DNA of 64,000 bases from contig JANRIR010000005.1 of the NCBI GenBank assembly GCA_033764725.1, positions 76,987 through 140,986 of the forward strand. Reading direction: 5' to 3'. This DNA is from RI-43 sp033764725. GTDB lineage: Bacteria > Pseudomonadota > Alphaproteobacteria > Caulobacterales > Aquidulcibacteraceae. Of this stretch, positions 8,239-16,760 are shown piece after piece. The notes below the pieces were generated by a model. It was not told the origin of the DNA. It did not search any database and saw only the letters and a program-made list of their open reading frames with translations. Position 1 is the stretch's first letter, and every line of letters starts with the position of its first letter. Made by a program: the position numbers and the translations under genes.

Positions 8239-9630
8239 ATGAACTACGTCTCCACACGCGGGCGCGCGCCGGCGGTTTCGTTCGCGGATGCGGTGCTTGC
8301 GGGGCTCGCGCCCGATGGCGGATTGTATGTGCCGGAGACGTGGCCGCAAACGCTGAACGATGCATCGTTCAAGCGGCGCGCCGCTGCGGATCTCTTCCAT
8401 CGCATCGCGCTCAATGTGCTCAACGCTTTCTCCGGCGAGTCCGTGTCCGGCGACGACGCGGATGCGTTGACGGCGGATGCCTACAAGGAATCGCACTGGC
8501 CGCTTGAGGCGACGCCGCTCCAGCAAATTGGGCCGGGGCAATGGCTCCTGGTGCTTTTTCACGGCCCCTCGCTCGCGTTCAAGGACGTGGCGATGCAGCT
8601 CATCGGGTCGCTTTACGATCACATCCTCAGCGCGCGCGATCAGCGACTGAGCGTTGTGTGCGCCACCTCAGGCGATACCGGCGGCGCTGCGGTAGAGGCG
8701 TTGAAGGGGCGCGAGCGCGTGGATCTTTTCGTGCTGTTGCCGAAGGGCCGCGTGTCGGATGTGCAGCGCCGCTTCATGACGACGTCGGCCGCGCAAAACG
8801 TGTTCGCGATCGAGATCGACGGCGATTTCGACGCCTGCCAGGCGATCGTGAAAACTCTGTTCGCCGATCGCGATTTCAGCGCGCGCGCGCGGCTCTCCGG
8901 CGTGAACTCCATCAATTGGGCGCGCATCCTGGCGCAATCTGTGTATTTTCACATCGCCGCAAATACGCTGTGCGCGCCCGGGCCAGTGCACTTCGTCGTG
9001 CCCACCGGCAATTTCGGCGACGCCTATGCCGGCTATGTCGCCAAGCGCATGGGCGCGCCGATCGGCACGATCACGCTGGCCGTGAACGCCAATGACATTC
9101 TGGAGCGCGCGCTGCGCACCGGCCGATACGAACGCGCGGCCGCCTCGCACGCGACCTTGTCGCCGGCGATGGACATTCAGGTGGCTTCGAATTTCGAGCG
9201 CATCCTCTTCGAAGCGCTGGACCGCGACGGGGAGCACGTCGCGCGGCTCTACGACCGGTTCGCGCAGAGCGGCGGCTTCGACATTCCACCCGACGCGCTT
9301 GCCTTTCTGCGCGACCATTTCGCCGCGCAATCCGTCACCGATGCGGAGACGATGGCGACCATGCGCGCGCACACGGAAGTCGGCCGCCTCGTGTGTCCGC
9401 ACACCGCGGTGGCGCTGCACGCGCGCACTGGCGATGCGCCCGCCGTGTACCTCGCCACCGCCCATCCCGCGAAATTTCCCGATACGGTCGAAGCCGCAAC
9501 CGGCCAACGCCCCGCCTTGCCGGCGAAATGCGCGGACTTGTTCTCCCGAACCGAAACCATGCACGCGCTCGGCGCCGACGCCGAAGCGGTCAAGGCCTTT
9601 ATCCGCAGCCGGAGCCGCGCATGGGCCTAG
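8239..9630 (+). CDS. thrC: Threonine synthase
   Basis: PLP enzyme converting O-phosphohomoserine to threonine in the cytoplasm. The 463-residue length and the start MNYVSTRGRAPAVSF match the long form of the family. The PLP lysine lies in PSLAFKDVAMQLIG, the phosphate loop is in ATSGDTGGAAVEAL, and VPTGNFGDAYAGYVAKRMG is the conserved PLP-binding glycine/asparagine stretch. The start lies six bases after surf1, and the 3' end overlaps the M16 peptidase start by ten bases. Threonine synthase directly after the oxidase assembly genes is a common alphaproteobacterial arrangement. Confidence 0.97.
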   Translation: MNYVSTRGRAPAVSFADAVLAGLAPDGGLYVPETWPQTLNDASFKRRAAADLFHRIALNVLNAFSGESVSGDDADALTADAYKESHWPLEATPLQQIGPGQWLLVLFHGPSLAFKDVAMQLIGSLYDHILSARDQRLSVVCATSGDTGGAAVEALKGRERVDLFVLLPKGRVSDVQRRFMTTSAAQNVFAIEIDGDFDACQAIVKTLFADRDFSARARLSGVNSINWARILAQSVYFHIAANTLCAPGPVHFVVPTGNFGDAYAGYVAKRMGAPIGTITLAVNANDILERALRTGRYERAAASHATLSPAMDIQVASNFERILFEALDRDGEHVARLYDRFAQSGGFDIPPDALAFLRDHFAAQSVTDAETMATMRAHTEVGRLVCPHTAVALHARTGDAPAVYLATAHPAKFPDTVEAATGQRPALPAKCADLFSRTETMHALGADAEAVKAFIRSRSRAWA

Positions 9631-10874
9631 ACCTCATCCGCCTTCCGAACGGCGTGCGCATCGCGCTCGATCCCATGCCGGGCCTGGAGACGGCTGCGGT
9701 CGGCGTGTGGCAGCGCGTCGGCGCGCGCGACGAAAGTGCGGCGCAAAACGGGATCGCGCATCTGTTCGAGCACATGGCGTTCAAGGGCGCAGGCGATCGC
9801 GACGCGCGCCAATTCGCCGAGGCGATCGAAGCGGTGGGCGGGGTGATGAACGCGTCGACCAGCTATGAGCGCACCGCCTATTTCGCCCGCGTTCTGGCGG
9901 AGCATGCGCCGTTCGCGCTCGATCTGATCGCCGACATCCTGCGCGCGCCGCATTGGCTGGCCGACGATCTGGAGAAGGAAAAGGGCGTCGTGGCGCAGGA
10001 GCGCGGCGAGGCGTTCGATGCGCCGGATGACCACGTGTTCGAAGTGCTGCAGCGCGCGACGTTTCCCGATCAGCCGCTCGGCCGCCCGATCCTCGGCGCG
10101 GAAGAAACCGTGCGTACGGTCTCGGTGGAGGCGCTGCACGCGTTTCGCGCCCAGCACATGGGCCCCCACGCCGTGGTGATCGCCGTCGCCGGGCGCTTCG
10201 ACGCTGACGCCGTCGTCGCGCGCTGCGCCGAGCGCGTCGGCGATCTGGGCGCTGCGCCCGCGCCGAAGCCCGCGCCGGCGCACGCCTCTGCGGGGGCCGA
10301 AGCGCACGCCCGCAAGCTGGAGCAGACGCATCTGGCGATGTCGTGGGCGGCGCCGCCCGCCGGCGACGAGCGCGCCTATGCGCATCGCCTTATGATCGAG
10401 ATTTTCGGCGGCGGCATGGCCTCGCGCCTGTTCCAGGACGTGCGTGAAACGCGCGGCCTCGTCTATGCGATCGACGCGTTCGTCGACGCTTACGACGATG
10501 TCGGGCGCACGTGCGTCTATGCGGGGTGCGCTGCGCGCGATGCGGCCGAAGTGGCGCGGCTGACGCGTGCGACGCTGGAGGTCTTGGCCGACAAGGGCGT
10601 CAGCGACGCCGAACTCGCGCGCGCCAAGGCGGTGGCGTCCGCGCAAATGCTCATGGGCGCCGAATCGCCCTCCGCACGCGCCGAAGCGCGCGCTGCGCAG
10701 GTTTTTCTGCGCGATCGTCTGATCCCGTTCGCCGACGTGCGCGCGCGGCTCGATGCGGTGACGCGCGACGACATCGCAGCCGCCGCGCGCGACACGCTGG
10801 CGGGGCCCGCTGCGATCGCCGTGCTCGGCCCGAAAGCAGGACTTGGCGCCGCCGCCGCGTTTCAGGCACGATAG
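9621..10874 (+). CDS. M16 family zinc peptidase (mitochondrial-processing-peptidase-like)
   Basis: The 417-residue protein starts at ATG 9621 within the thrC stop region. The inverted zinc motif HxxEH is intact at residues 47-51 (HLFEHMAFKG), and the distal glutamate lies in KGVVAQERGEAF. The second half-domain follows (GGGMASRLFQDVRETRGLVY), giving the usual M16B two-domain architecture. The family degrades or processes peptides and is ancestral to mitochondrial processing peptidase; the substrate here is unknown. No signal peptide is seen, so a cytoplasmic site is likely. Confidence 0.93.
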   Translation: MGLDLIRLPNGVRIALDPMPGLETAAVGVWQRVGARDESAAQNGIAHLFEHMAFKGAGDRDARQFAEAIEAVGGVMNASTSYERTAYFARVLAEHAPFALDLIADILRAPHWLADDLEKEKGVVAQERGEAFDAPDDHVFEVLQRATFPDQPLGRPILGAEETVRTVSVEALHAFRAQHMGPHAVVIAVAGRFDADAVVARCAERVGDLGAAPAPKPAPAHASAGAEAHARKLEQTHLAMSWAAPPAGDERAYAHRLMIEIFGGGMASRLFQDVRETRGLVYAIDAFVDAYDDVGRTCVYAGCAARDAAEVARLTRATLEVLADKGVSDAELARAKAVASAQMLMGAESPSARAEARAAQVFLRDRLIPFADVRARLDAVTRDDIAAAARDTLAGPAAIAVLGPKAGLGAAAAFQAR

Positions 10875-10955
10875 CGCCGCGTGCTGGCGCTGCGCGGGCG
10901 ATGACATTGCGTTCATGGTCGAGCGGATGCGCACGGCGCAGCGGCAGGATGCGCC

Positions 10956-11534
10956 ATGGCCTTTTTGCGACGCGAGTCAGACGATTGGAGCCGCCGCGTC
11001 GAGGGCGAAGGCGTGTATCTGCGCCATCCCGAAATGCGCGACTTCGCCGAGTGGGCGGCGGTGCGCGAGGAAAGCCGCGCGTTCCTTGAGCCCTGGGAGC
11101 CGACCTGGCCGGCTGACGAGCTCACGCGCGGCGCGTTCCGCTACAAGGTGCGCCGCTACAGCGAAGACATCCGCGACGGCCGCGCCTATCCGTTCTTCGT
11201 CTTCCGCACGGAGGATGACCGTCTCGTCGGCGGCGCCACCTTGAGCCGCGTGCAGCGCGGCGTCGCCCTGACGTGCAGCCTCGGCTATTGGGTCGGCGTC
11301 GGGCATTTGCGGCGCGGCTACGCCACTGAGGCTGCGCGCGCGCTGGTGCGTTTCGCGTTCGAGGATCTCGACCTGCACCGCGTCGAGGCCGCCTGCCAGC
11401 CCGACAACATCGCCTCGCAGCGCGTGCTGGCGAAGGCCGGCTTCGAGCCGGAAGGTCGCGCGCGCGACTATCTGCGCATCAACGGGGCATGGCGCGATCA
11501 TCTGCTATTCGCCCGTATCCGGGATGAGCCATGA
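10956..11534 (+). CDS. GNAT acetyltransferase, RimJ/RimL type
   Basis: The 192-residue product has the RimJ/L-like order of segments: an N-terminal GVYLRHPEMRDFAEW strand, a central LGYWVGVGHLRRGYATEAAR acetyl-CoA pyrophosphate loop (Q/RxxGxA-like, here RRGYAT), and the late RVLAKAGFEPEGRARDYL helix-strand with a closing NGAWRDHLLFA. These enzymes acetylate N-terminal amines of ribosomal proteins or small molecules with acetyl-CoA. It follows the M16 gene by ~80 bp and overlaps the EAL gene by ATGA. Confidence 0.9.
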   Translation: MAFLRRESDDWSRRVEGEGVYLRHPEMRDFAEWAAVREESRAFLEPWEPTWPADELTRGAFRYKVRRYSEDIRDGRAYPFFVFRTEDDRLVGGATLSRVQRGVALTCSLGYWVGVGHLRRGYATEAARALVRFAFEDLDLHRVEAACQPDNIASQRVLAKAGFEPEGRARDYLRINGAWRDHLLFARIRDEP

Positions 11535-12283
11535 GCGCAGCGACCCTGTTTCCCGAAGTGACGCGCCGCGCCGGCGAAGGCGCGATCGAGCCGTTCTTCC
11601 AGCCGGTGGTGCGCCTGGAGGACGAAACCGTTTCCGGCTTCGAGGCGCTTGCGCGCTGGCGCACCAGCGCCGGCGAGATCGCGCGCATCGATTTGTTTCC
11701 TGCCCATGCCTGGACGAGCGAAGCGATGCGGATCGGCCGCTGGGCCACGCGCGCGGCGCTGGCGCGTTTCGCCGCCTGGCGCGGCGCGCGCTCGGAAACG
11801 CTGGGGATCAACATCACCGGCCGCGATTTGAGCGACGGCGGCGCCGATTTCGTGCTCGAGGCCGTCGCCGAAGCGGGCGTTGCGCCTTCGGCGGTCACGG
11901 TGGAGCTGACGGAGCATCACTGGCTCAGCGATATTTCACGCGCAGCGGAAGATTTGGCGCGACTGCGCGGCGCCGGCATGCGCATCGCGCTTGATGATTT
12001 CGGCGCCGGCCACGCCTCGCTCTCCTGGCTCGCGCGCCTTCCCGCCGACATCGTCAAGCTCGACCAAAGTTTCATCCGCTTCGTCGATCGCGACACGACC
12101 GAGCGCCGCATCGTGCGCGCGGTTTTGGATTTGTGCGCTGAGCTGTCGATTGCGGCGGTCGGCGAGGGCGTGGAAAGCGAAAGCCAGCGCGACGCCCTGC
12201 GCGCGATGGGCTGCACGTATGGGCAGGGGCGGCTCTGGGCGATGCCGCTGCCGGCGGAAGAGGCGTTCGCGTTGGCGTCGTGA
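11531..12283 (+). CDS. Stand-alone EAL-domain c-di-GMP phosphodiesterase
   Basis: A 250-residue protein made of little more than one EAL domain, with no sensor, GGDEF or membrane part. The catalytic set looks complete: EAL at residues 38-40 (FEALARW), the Asn of GINITGRDL, the Glu of VELTEHHW, DDFG in ALDDFGAGHASLSW, Lys in VKLDQSF, the Glu of GEGVESESQ, and Gln in GCTYGQGRLW. It should therefore hydrolyse c-di-GMP to pGpG in the cytoplasm. It overlaps the acetyltransferase by ATGA. In a holdfast-making bacterium it could lower c-di-GMP and so oppose attachment, which is inference. Confidence 0.92.
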   Translation: MSAATLFPEVTRRAGEGAIEPFFQPVVRLEDETVSGFEALARWRTSAGEIARIDLFPAHAWTSEAMRIGRWATRAALARFAAWRGARSETLGINITGRDLSDGGADFVLEAVAEAGVAPSAVTVELTEHHWLSDISRAAEDLARLRGAGMRIALDDFGAGHASLSWLARLPADIVKLDQSFIRFVDRDTTERRIVRAVLDLCAELSIAAVGEGVESESQRDALRAMGCTYGQGRLWAMPLPAEEAFALAS

Positions 12284-12352
12284 TGGTTGGAGCGGGGACG
12301 TCTCGCCCCGCCGGCGCGAGCGAGGCGCCTGCGCTCCATGGTCGCGAACGCT

Positions 12353-12928
12353 CTAAGCGCGGCCGGCCTGGCCGCTGAGGCTGGCCGGATCGATGCCGAT
12401 GCTTTGGATCGCGCGCAACCATTTGCCGTCATGGCCGTCGCCGAACACGATCGCGGCGTCGGGCTCGGCGACGAGCCAGGCGTTCTGCGCCAGTTCGTGC
12501 TCCAGCTGGCCTGCGCCCCAGCCCGAGCAGCCGAGCGCCAGCACCGCGTCCTTCGGCTCGCCGGTTCCGCTGGCGATTGCGGCGAGCACTTCACGCGTCG
12601 CGGTCAAACGCACGCCGGCGCACACCGGGCGGGTGGCGTCGGGCGCTTCGAAATCCTCCGAATGCAGCACATAGCCGCGCTCGGGCTGCACCGGGCCGCC
12701 GTCGAGCACGCCGTGCGCGGCCACCGCTGCGTCCACATCGAGGCCCAGATGCTCGAGCACCTCGCCCAGCGTCAGGTCCTCTTTGGGCTTGTTCACGATC
12801 AGCCCCATCGCCTGTTCGGGCGTGTGGACGCACATCATGATGACCGAGCGTTCGAAGCGCGGGTCGCCGATGCCGGGCATGGCGACCAGCAATTTGCCGG
12901 ACAGCGAGGCGTGCATGGGCAGCTCCAT
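12353..12928 (-). CDS. YqgE/AlgH family protein (UPF0301)
   Basis: The 191-residue product belongs to the YqgE/AlgH family, whose biochemical function is not established. Typical segments are SGKLLVAMPGIGDPRFERSV, GLIVNKP, LDGGPVQPERGYVLH and LALGCSGWGAGQLEHELAQN. The ATG at 12928 is taken; a second in-frame ATG at 12916 (MHASLSG) is also plausible because GGAG lies eight bases before it. It is divergent from the peroxiredoxin gene across ~117 bp. No signal peptide or membrane segment is evident. Confidence 0.9.
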   Translation of the reverse strand: MELPMHASLSGKLLVAMPGIGDPRFERSVIMMCVHTPEQAMGLIVNKPKEDLTLGEVLEHLGLDVDAAVAAHGVLDGGPVQPERGYVLHSEDFEAPDATRPVCAGVRLTATREVLAAIASGTGEPKDAVLALGCSGWGAGQLEHELAQNAWLVAEPDAAIVFGDGHDGKWLRAIQSIGIDPASLSGQAGRA

Positions 12929-13045
12929 GGTCGCGCCAGCATGCGCCTCCGCGCCCCCGCGCGACAAGTGAAACCGCCGCTTTCGCCTCGCCTTGCGCAC
13001 ACTTTATGGTGTACCCGGTTGCGGCGAAAAAACCGGAGAAGCGGG

Positions 13046-13528
13046 ATGATCAAGATCGGCGAGCGTTTGCCCGAAGCGACCTTCATGGCCGGCACGGCCG
13101 AAGGCCCCAAACCCATGACCACCGACGAGGTATTCGCCGGCAAGACGGTGGCGCTGTTCGCGGTGCCCGGCGCGTTCACGCCGACCTGTTCGGCGCGCCA
13201 TTTGCCGAGTTTCCGCGACAAGGCCGGCGAGCTTAGCGCCAAGGGCGTGGACCGCATCGCCTGCGTCAGCGTCAACGACGCCTTCGTCATGGGCGCCTGG
13301 GGCAAGGACCAGAATGTCGGCGAAACCATCCTGATGCTGGGCGACGGCAACGGCGCGTTCACCAAGGCGATCGGCCTGGAGATGGACGGCTCGCGCTTCG
13401 GCATGGGCGTCCGCTCGCAGCGCTACGCCATGCTCGTGCGCGACGGCGTGGTGGAGAAGCTCAATGTCGAGGAAGGCGGCGAGTACAAGGTGTCCAGCGC
13501 GGAATACCTGCTCGGCCAGCTTGGCTAG
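13046..13528 (+). CDS. Peroxiredoxin, Prx5 (AhpE/PMP20-like) type
   Basis: Thiol peroxidase reducing H2O2 and alkyl hydroperoxides, probably recycled by glutathione/glutaredoxin or thioredoxin. The 160-residue length, the PGAFTPTCSARHLPSF active site with the peroxidatic Cys at residue 48 and Thr at 45, and the late VRSQRYAMLVRDGVVEKLNV segment are characteristic of Prx5. ATG 13046 is preceded by CCGGAGAA. Two intrinsic terminators follow directly, so it is probably a single-gene transcript. Confidence 0.95.
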   Translation: MIKIGERLPEATFMAGTAEGPKPMTTDEVFAGKTVALFAVPGAFTPTCSARHLPSFRDKAGELSAKGVDRIACVSVNDAFVMGAWGKDQNVGETILMLGDGNGAFTKAIGLEMDGSRFGMGVRSQRYAMLVRDGVVEKLNVEEGGEYKVSSAEYLLGQLG

Positions 13529-13557
13529 ACGCTTAACAAAGGCTTGAAGCGTTTTTT
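13529..13557 (+). terminator. Intrinsic terminator after peroxiredoxin (first of two)
   Basis: Arms ACGCTT and AAGCGT flank a short loop and are followed by six T residues (13552-13557). It begins one base after the peroxiredoxin stop codon. The stem is short, which may explain the second terminator just downstream. Confidence 0.75.
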
Positions 13558-13560
13558 GGA

Positions 13561-13597
13561 GGGCGCGGGGGCCGAAATTGGCGTCCGCGCCCTTTTT
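13561..13597 (+). terminator. Intrinsic terminator after peroxiredoxin (second of two)
   Basis: An eight-base GC stem (GGGCGCGG at 13561 with CCGCGCCC at 13585-13592) is followed by TTTTT. Together with the preceding hairpin it insulates the SPFH gene from read-through. Confidence 0.8.
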
Positions 13598-13658
13598 CCG
13601 TCAGTTCGGCGTTCACATATCTGTGCGCACAAGGCGGCGATGTCCTTGGGAGGGCGCG

Positions 13659-14609
13659 GTGGGCGACCAGATTCTGGCTTTCGTGTTGGCGTTCCTGGCG
13701 ATCGTGGTGGTGTTCTCCGCGATCAAGGTGGTGCCGCAGGGGCGGCAATTCACGGTGGAGCGGTTCGGGCGCTATACGCGCACGCTGCGCCCAGGCATCG
13801 CGTTCCTCGTGCCGTTCATCGACCGCGTCGGGCGGCGCATCTCCATGATGGAGACGGTGATCGACATTCCGCGCCAGGAAGTCATCACGCGCGACAACGC
13901 CATCGTCACCTGCGACGCGGTGGTGTTCATCCAGGTCATCGATTCAGCGAAAGCCGCCTATCAGATCGAAAACCTGCAGCTCGCCATCATCAATCTCTCG
14001 CAAACCAATCTGCGCACGGTCGTCGGCGCGATGGAGCTCGACGATGTGCTGTCGCAGCGCGACGCGATCAATGCGCGCCTGTTGACGGTGATCGACGCCG
14101 CCACCGAGCCGTGGGGCGTGAAGGTGACGCGCATCGAGATCAAGGATCTCTCGCCGCCGGCCGATCTCACCGCCGCGATGGCGCGGCAGATGAAGGCCGA
14201 GCGCGAGCGCCGCGCCCAGATTCTGGAGGCCGACGGCGATCGTCAGGCGCAGATCACGCGCGCCGAGGGCGCCAAGCAGGCCGCCATCCTCGAGGCCGAA
14301 GGCCGCCGCGAAGCCGCCTTCCGCGACGCCGAAGCGCGCGAACGCGCCGCCGAAGCCGAAGCGAAAGCCACGCAGATGGTGTCCGAAGCGATCGCCGCCG
14401 GCGACGTCAACGCCATCAATTATTTTCTTGGACAGAAATATATCGAGGCGTTCGGCCAATTGGCGACGTCGCCGCAACAGCGCACCGTCATCGTGCCCGC
14501 CGATCTCGCAGGCCTCGCCGGGTTTACCGAATCGATCCGCGCGCTGATCGACCAGGGCGCTGCACCCCGCTCTGCGCCTGCGCGCACCGCAACCCCGCCC
14601 ACCGGCTGA
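13659..14609 (+). CDS. SPFH/stomatin-family membrane protein (QmcA-like)
   Basis: The 316-residue protein starts at GTG 13659, preceded by GGGAGGG; the upstream in-frame sequence overlaps the terminator region. It has one N-terminal helix (ILAFVLAFLAIVVVFSAI), an SPFH/Band-7 domain (VPQGRQFTVERFGRYTRTL through VTRIEIKDLSPP) and a long Ala/Glu/Arg-rich coiled coil at ~185-250. The family forms oligomeric rings in lipid microdomains and is usually encoded with NfeD, as here (34 bp downstream). Confidence 0.93.
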   Translation: MGDQILAFVLAFLAIVVVFSAIKVVPQGRQFTVERFGRYTRTLRPGIAFLVPFIDRVGRRISMMETVIDIPRQEVITRDNAIVTCDAVVFIQVIDSAKAAYQIENLQLAIINLSQTNLRTVVGAMELDDVLSQRDAINARLLTVIDAATEPWGVKVTRIEIKDLSPPADLTAAMARQMKAERERRAQILEADGDRQAQITRAEGAKQAAILEAEGRREAAFRDAEARERAAEAEAKATQMVSEAIAAGDVNAINYFLGQKYIEAFGQLATSPQQRTVIVPADLAGLAGFTESIRALIDQGAAPRSAPARTATPPTG

Positions 14610-14642
14610 GGCTGTCGCGCTCATAGCGCGGAGGAGGATCGC

Positions 14643-15113
14643 GTGGACGCCAATTCGTTCGTGAACCTTGCGCCCTGGCATTGGCTGGTCGTGGCGCTCG
14701 TGTTCTTGGCGGCGGAGCTGATGACCGGCTCTACCTATCTGTTGTGGCCCGCCGCCGCAGCGGTTCTCGCTGCGCTCGCGGCATGGCTGCTGCCTGGCGC
14801 GCCCGCAGCGGACTGGGCGCTGTTCGGCGCAGCCTCCATCGCGCTGACGCTGATGGGGCCGCGCTATGTGCGCGGGCGCTGGCTCAATCCGCGCGGCGAC
14901 GACACGCTGAACGATCGCGCCCGCGAGATGGTCGGCGCCAAGGGCGAAGCGGCGGACGCCTTCGTCAACGGCCTCGGCGCCGTCAAGCTCGGCGACACCG
15001 TGTGGCGCGCCACCGCGTCGGAACCGATTGCGGCGGGCGAGCGCGTGGAGGTCGTTTCGGTGTCGGGCGCCACCGTTGCGGTGCGCCGCGCAGCGTCAAT
15101 GCCGCAAGCCTAA
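14643..15113 (+). CDS. NfeD-family membrane protein
   Basis: The 156-residue protein starts at GTG 14643, preceded by GGAGGA. Two or three membrane helices (HWLVVALVFLAAELMTG, LLWPAAAAVLAALAAWLL, WALFGAASIALTLM) precede a C-terminal OB-fold domain (LGAVKLGDTVWRATASEPIA, then GERVEVVSVSGATVAVRR). This is the short NfeD form lacking the serine protease domain. NfeD acts with SPFH proteins in membrane quality control; the pair is probably co-transcribed. Its stop overlaps the convergent MarR gene stop. Confidence 0.92.
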   Translation: MDANSFVNLAPWHWLVVALVFLAAELMTGSTYLLWPAAAAVLAALAAWLLPGAPAADWALFGAASIALTLMGPRYVRGRWLNPRGDDTLNDRAREMVGAKGEAADAFVNGLGAVKLGDTVWRATASEPIAAGERVEVVSVSGATVAVRRAASMPQA

Positions 15114-15565
15114 TCGCGGGCCGCGTCGAGCGTCTGGCGCAATTTCTTCAGCGTCGGCAGGATCGCGGCGAGCTCGGCGAAATCCATCGCCTTCAGCAAT
15201 TCGCTGAGCATCGGCGCAAGCCGCGCGATCGCATCGTCGCGCGCGATGCGGCCTTTCTCGGTGATGCGCACGATCTTGCCGCGCCCGTCCTGCGGATCGG
15301 GATCGAGCGTCACGTGCCCATTGGCCTCGAGCCGTTGCAGCGTGTACGTCATCGCGCCCTTCGTCACCTGAAAGGCGCGCGCCATGCGCGCGGGGGAATC
15401 GCCGTCGAGACCCATGCGCACGAAGCGGTTCAGCGCAGAAAATCCCGCGGTCGACAAATCATCGGGCAGCGCGCGCGCGAATTCGGTGTGGCCGAGCTGC
15501 TCGATGATGCCGATCTCGTTGAAGACCTCGAACGCGACCGCGATCGGGTCGAGCGGTTTGCTCAT
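15110..15565 (-). CDS. MarR-family transcriptional regulator
   Basis: The 151-residue product has the MarR winged-helix arrangement: an N-terminal dimerisation helix, then ARMARAFQVTKGAMTYTLQR as the DNA-recognition helix and a wing with the basic DPQDGRGKIVRITEKGR. It is downstream of the nitroreductase gene with an ATGA overlap. Two operator-like palindromes lie upstream of that operon, so autorepression with ligand-induced release is the likely mode. The ligand is unknown; nitroaromatic or quinone stress would fit the partner gene. Confidence 0.9.
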   Translation of the reverse strand: MSKPLDPIAVAFEVFNEIGIIEQLGHTEFARALPDDLSTAGFSALNRFVRMGLDGDSPARMARAFQVTKGAMTYTLQRLEANGHVTLDPDPQDGRGKIVRITEKGRIARDDAIARLAPMLSELLKAMDFAELAAILPTLKKLRQTLDAARD

Positions 15566-16692
15566 GCGCGCACATGCTCCTCCAGCCCGCGCCGCGGCGA
15601 AGGGCCGATGCGCGGACCATAGCCGATGCGCACGAACATCTGCACGCGCGCCTCGCCGGGCGCATCCATCAAGCGCTCCGCCTGCTCCATGTAGCGGGCC
15701 TGTTCGGGATATTCCTGCAGGCTCTGGCTCCAGGGATGCATGGACAGGCCGCGCGCGGTCGCCGCGAGATTGGCGCGCGCATAGGCCCGCCCCGCCGCGA
15801 TCTGCGTGGCTCGGGAATTGTCGTCGCTGCGCAGCCACAGGAACGCCGGCGCCTCGAGCGCCAGCGGCTTGAAGGCGTCGATGCCGCTGCGCGTAAGCGG
15901 GTTCGAGAGATCGGCCAGAACGGAACGATTGACCAGGCCGAGCGTGCGCGCGATTTCGATCATCGGTCCGTCGAGCACCAGCCCGTCGCGGTGGCGCGCG
16001 ATCTCGGCCGCGCCGATGCGCATCAGATCGACGCTTTCCATATAGGCGTCGCGCGTCGTCATCTCCGTTTCGAACGCGTCCCACGCCAGCGTGCGCAGGG
16101 TTTCGCGCAGCTCTCCGCCATCGGCCCAGCCAAACGTCAGGCCCGGCCCTGACGCGGCCTCGGCGATCGCGCGGAGGTCGCTCTGCGCCGGAACGCGCGC
16201 CTCATAGGCCTCGCGACTGGTGCGGCGCGCCAGCACGTGCGCGAACAGCGGATCGGCTTGCGCGGCGCCGGGAACGAAGCGCACCTGCGCAATCGGGCGA
16301 TCGTCGAGACGCGGCTGCGGTTCGCCATTGGGAAAAACGGCCATCTCGGTTGCGTAGCCGCGCGCGCCGGCCGCGAGCGCCAAGAGTTCCAGGAAGGCGC
16401 CGCAGCCGATCGTGATCTGCCGCTCGAAGGGGTCCGTGACGGGCAGGAGGCGCTCGCGGTCGATCGACAGCGTCAAGCCGTCCGCCCCGTCGAGATCGAC
16501 GAGCCATGGCTGCCGGTTGTGCGGATTGGGCGCGAGGATCGCGTGCGCGAGCGCGTAGCGGCGGATGTCGGCCTCAGCCGCGCCCGGCGCGCGCCACGCC
16601 GCCGCTGGGTCGGGCCCGGACGCGCAGCTGGCGAGCCCGGGCGCTGCGGCGGCGCCGGCGAGAAGCTGCAGAACATGACGGCGCGTAGCCAT
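15562..16692 (-). CDS. Nitroreductase-fold protein (Acg-like) with Tat lipoprotein signal
   Basis: The 376-residue product starts at ATG 16692 with GGAG seven bases upstream; an earlier ATG at 16704 sits inside the operator. The N-terminus TRRHVLQLLAGAAAAPGL has twin arginines and ends in a lipobox (LASC), so export by Tat and lipid anchoring are likely. The body resembles the large Acg-type nitroreductases (LAPNPHNRQPWLVDL near the start, LARRTSREAYEARVP mid-way, GLSMHPWSQSLQEYPEQ late), which bind FMN; catalytic activity is uncertain in this subfamily. It forms an operon with marR. Confidence 0.82.
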   Translation of the reverse strand: MATRRHVLQLLAGAAAAPGLASCASGPDPAAAWRAPGAAEADIRRYALAHAILAPNPHNRQPWLVDLDGADGLTLSIDRERLLPVTDPFERQITIGCGAFLELLALAAGARGYATEMAVFPNGEPQPRLDDRPIAQVRFVPGAAQADPLFAHVLARRTSREAYEARVPAQSDLRAIAEAASGPGLTFGWADGGELRETLRTLAWDAFETEMTTRDAYMESVDLMRIGAAEIARHRDGLVLDGPMIEIARTLGLVNRSVLADLSNPLTRSGIDAFKPLALEAPAFLWLRSDDNSRATQIAAGRAYARANLAATARGLSMHPWSQSLQEYPEQARYMEQAERLMDAPGEARVQMFVRIGYGPRIGPSPRRGLEEHVRA

Positions 16693-16701
16693 GGGCGACT
16701 C

Positions 16702-16746
16702 CATATCGTTCAAAATTGAACGATATGGTTCTAAATTGAACTATAT
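16702..16746. promoter_or_regulatory. Two tandem palindromic operators for the MarR regulator
   Basis: Bases 16702-16727 are a palindrome with perfect 12-base arms (CATATCGTTCAA and TTGAACGATATG) around AA. Bases 16723-16746 hold an imperfect copy (ATATGGTTCTAA ... ATTGAACTATAT). The GTTCwAAATTGAAC cores are 20 bp apart, about two helical turns, so dimers would bind the same face. The upstream copy covers the -10 region and the other covers the leader, as expected for repression by the MarR protein encoded in the same operon. Confidence 0.85.
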
Positions 16747-16756
16747 CGCCGGTCAA
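16728..16756 (-). promoter_or_regulatory. Sigma70-type promoter of the nitroreductase-marR operon
   Basis: On the minus strand TTGACC (16756-16751) and TAGAAC (16733-16728) are separated by 17 bases. The -10 element lies inside the upstream operator and transcription would begin near 16721 within the second operator. Confidence 0.7.
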
Positions 16757-16760
16757 GAGG

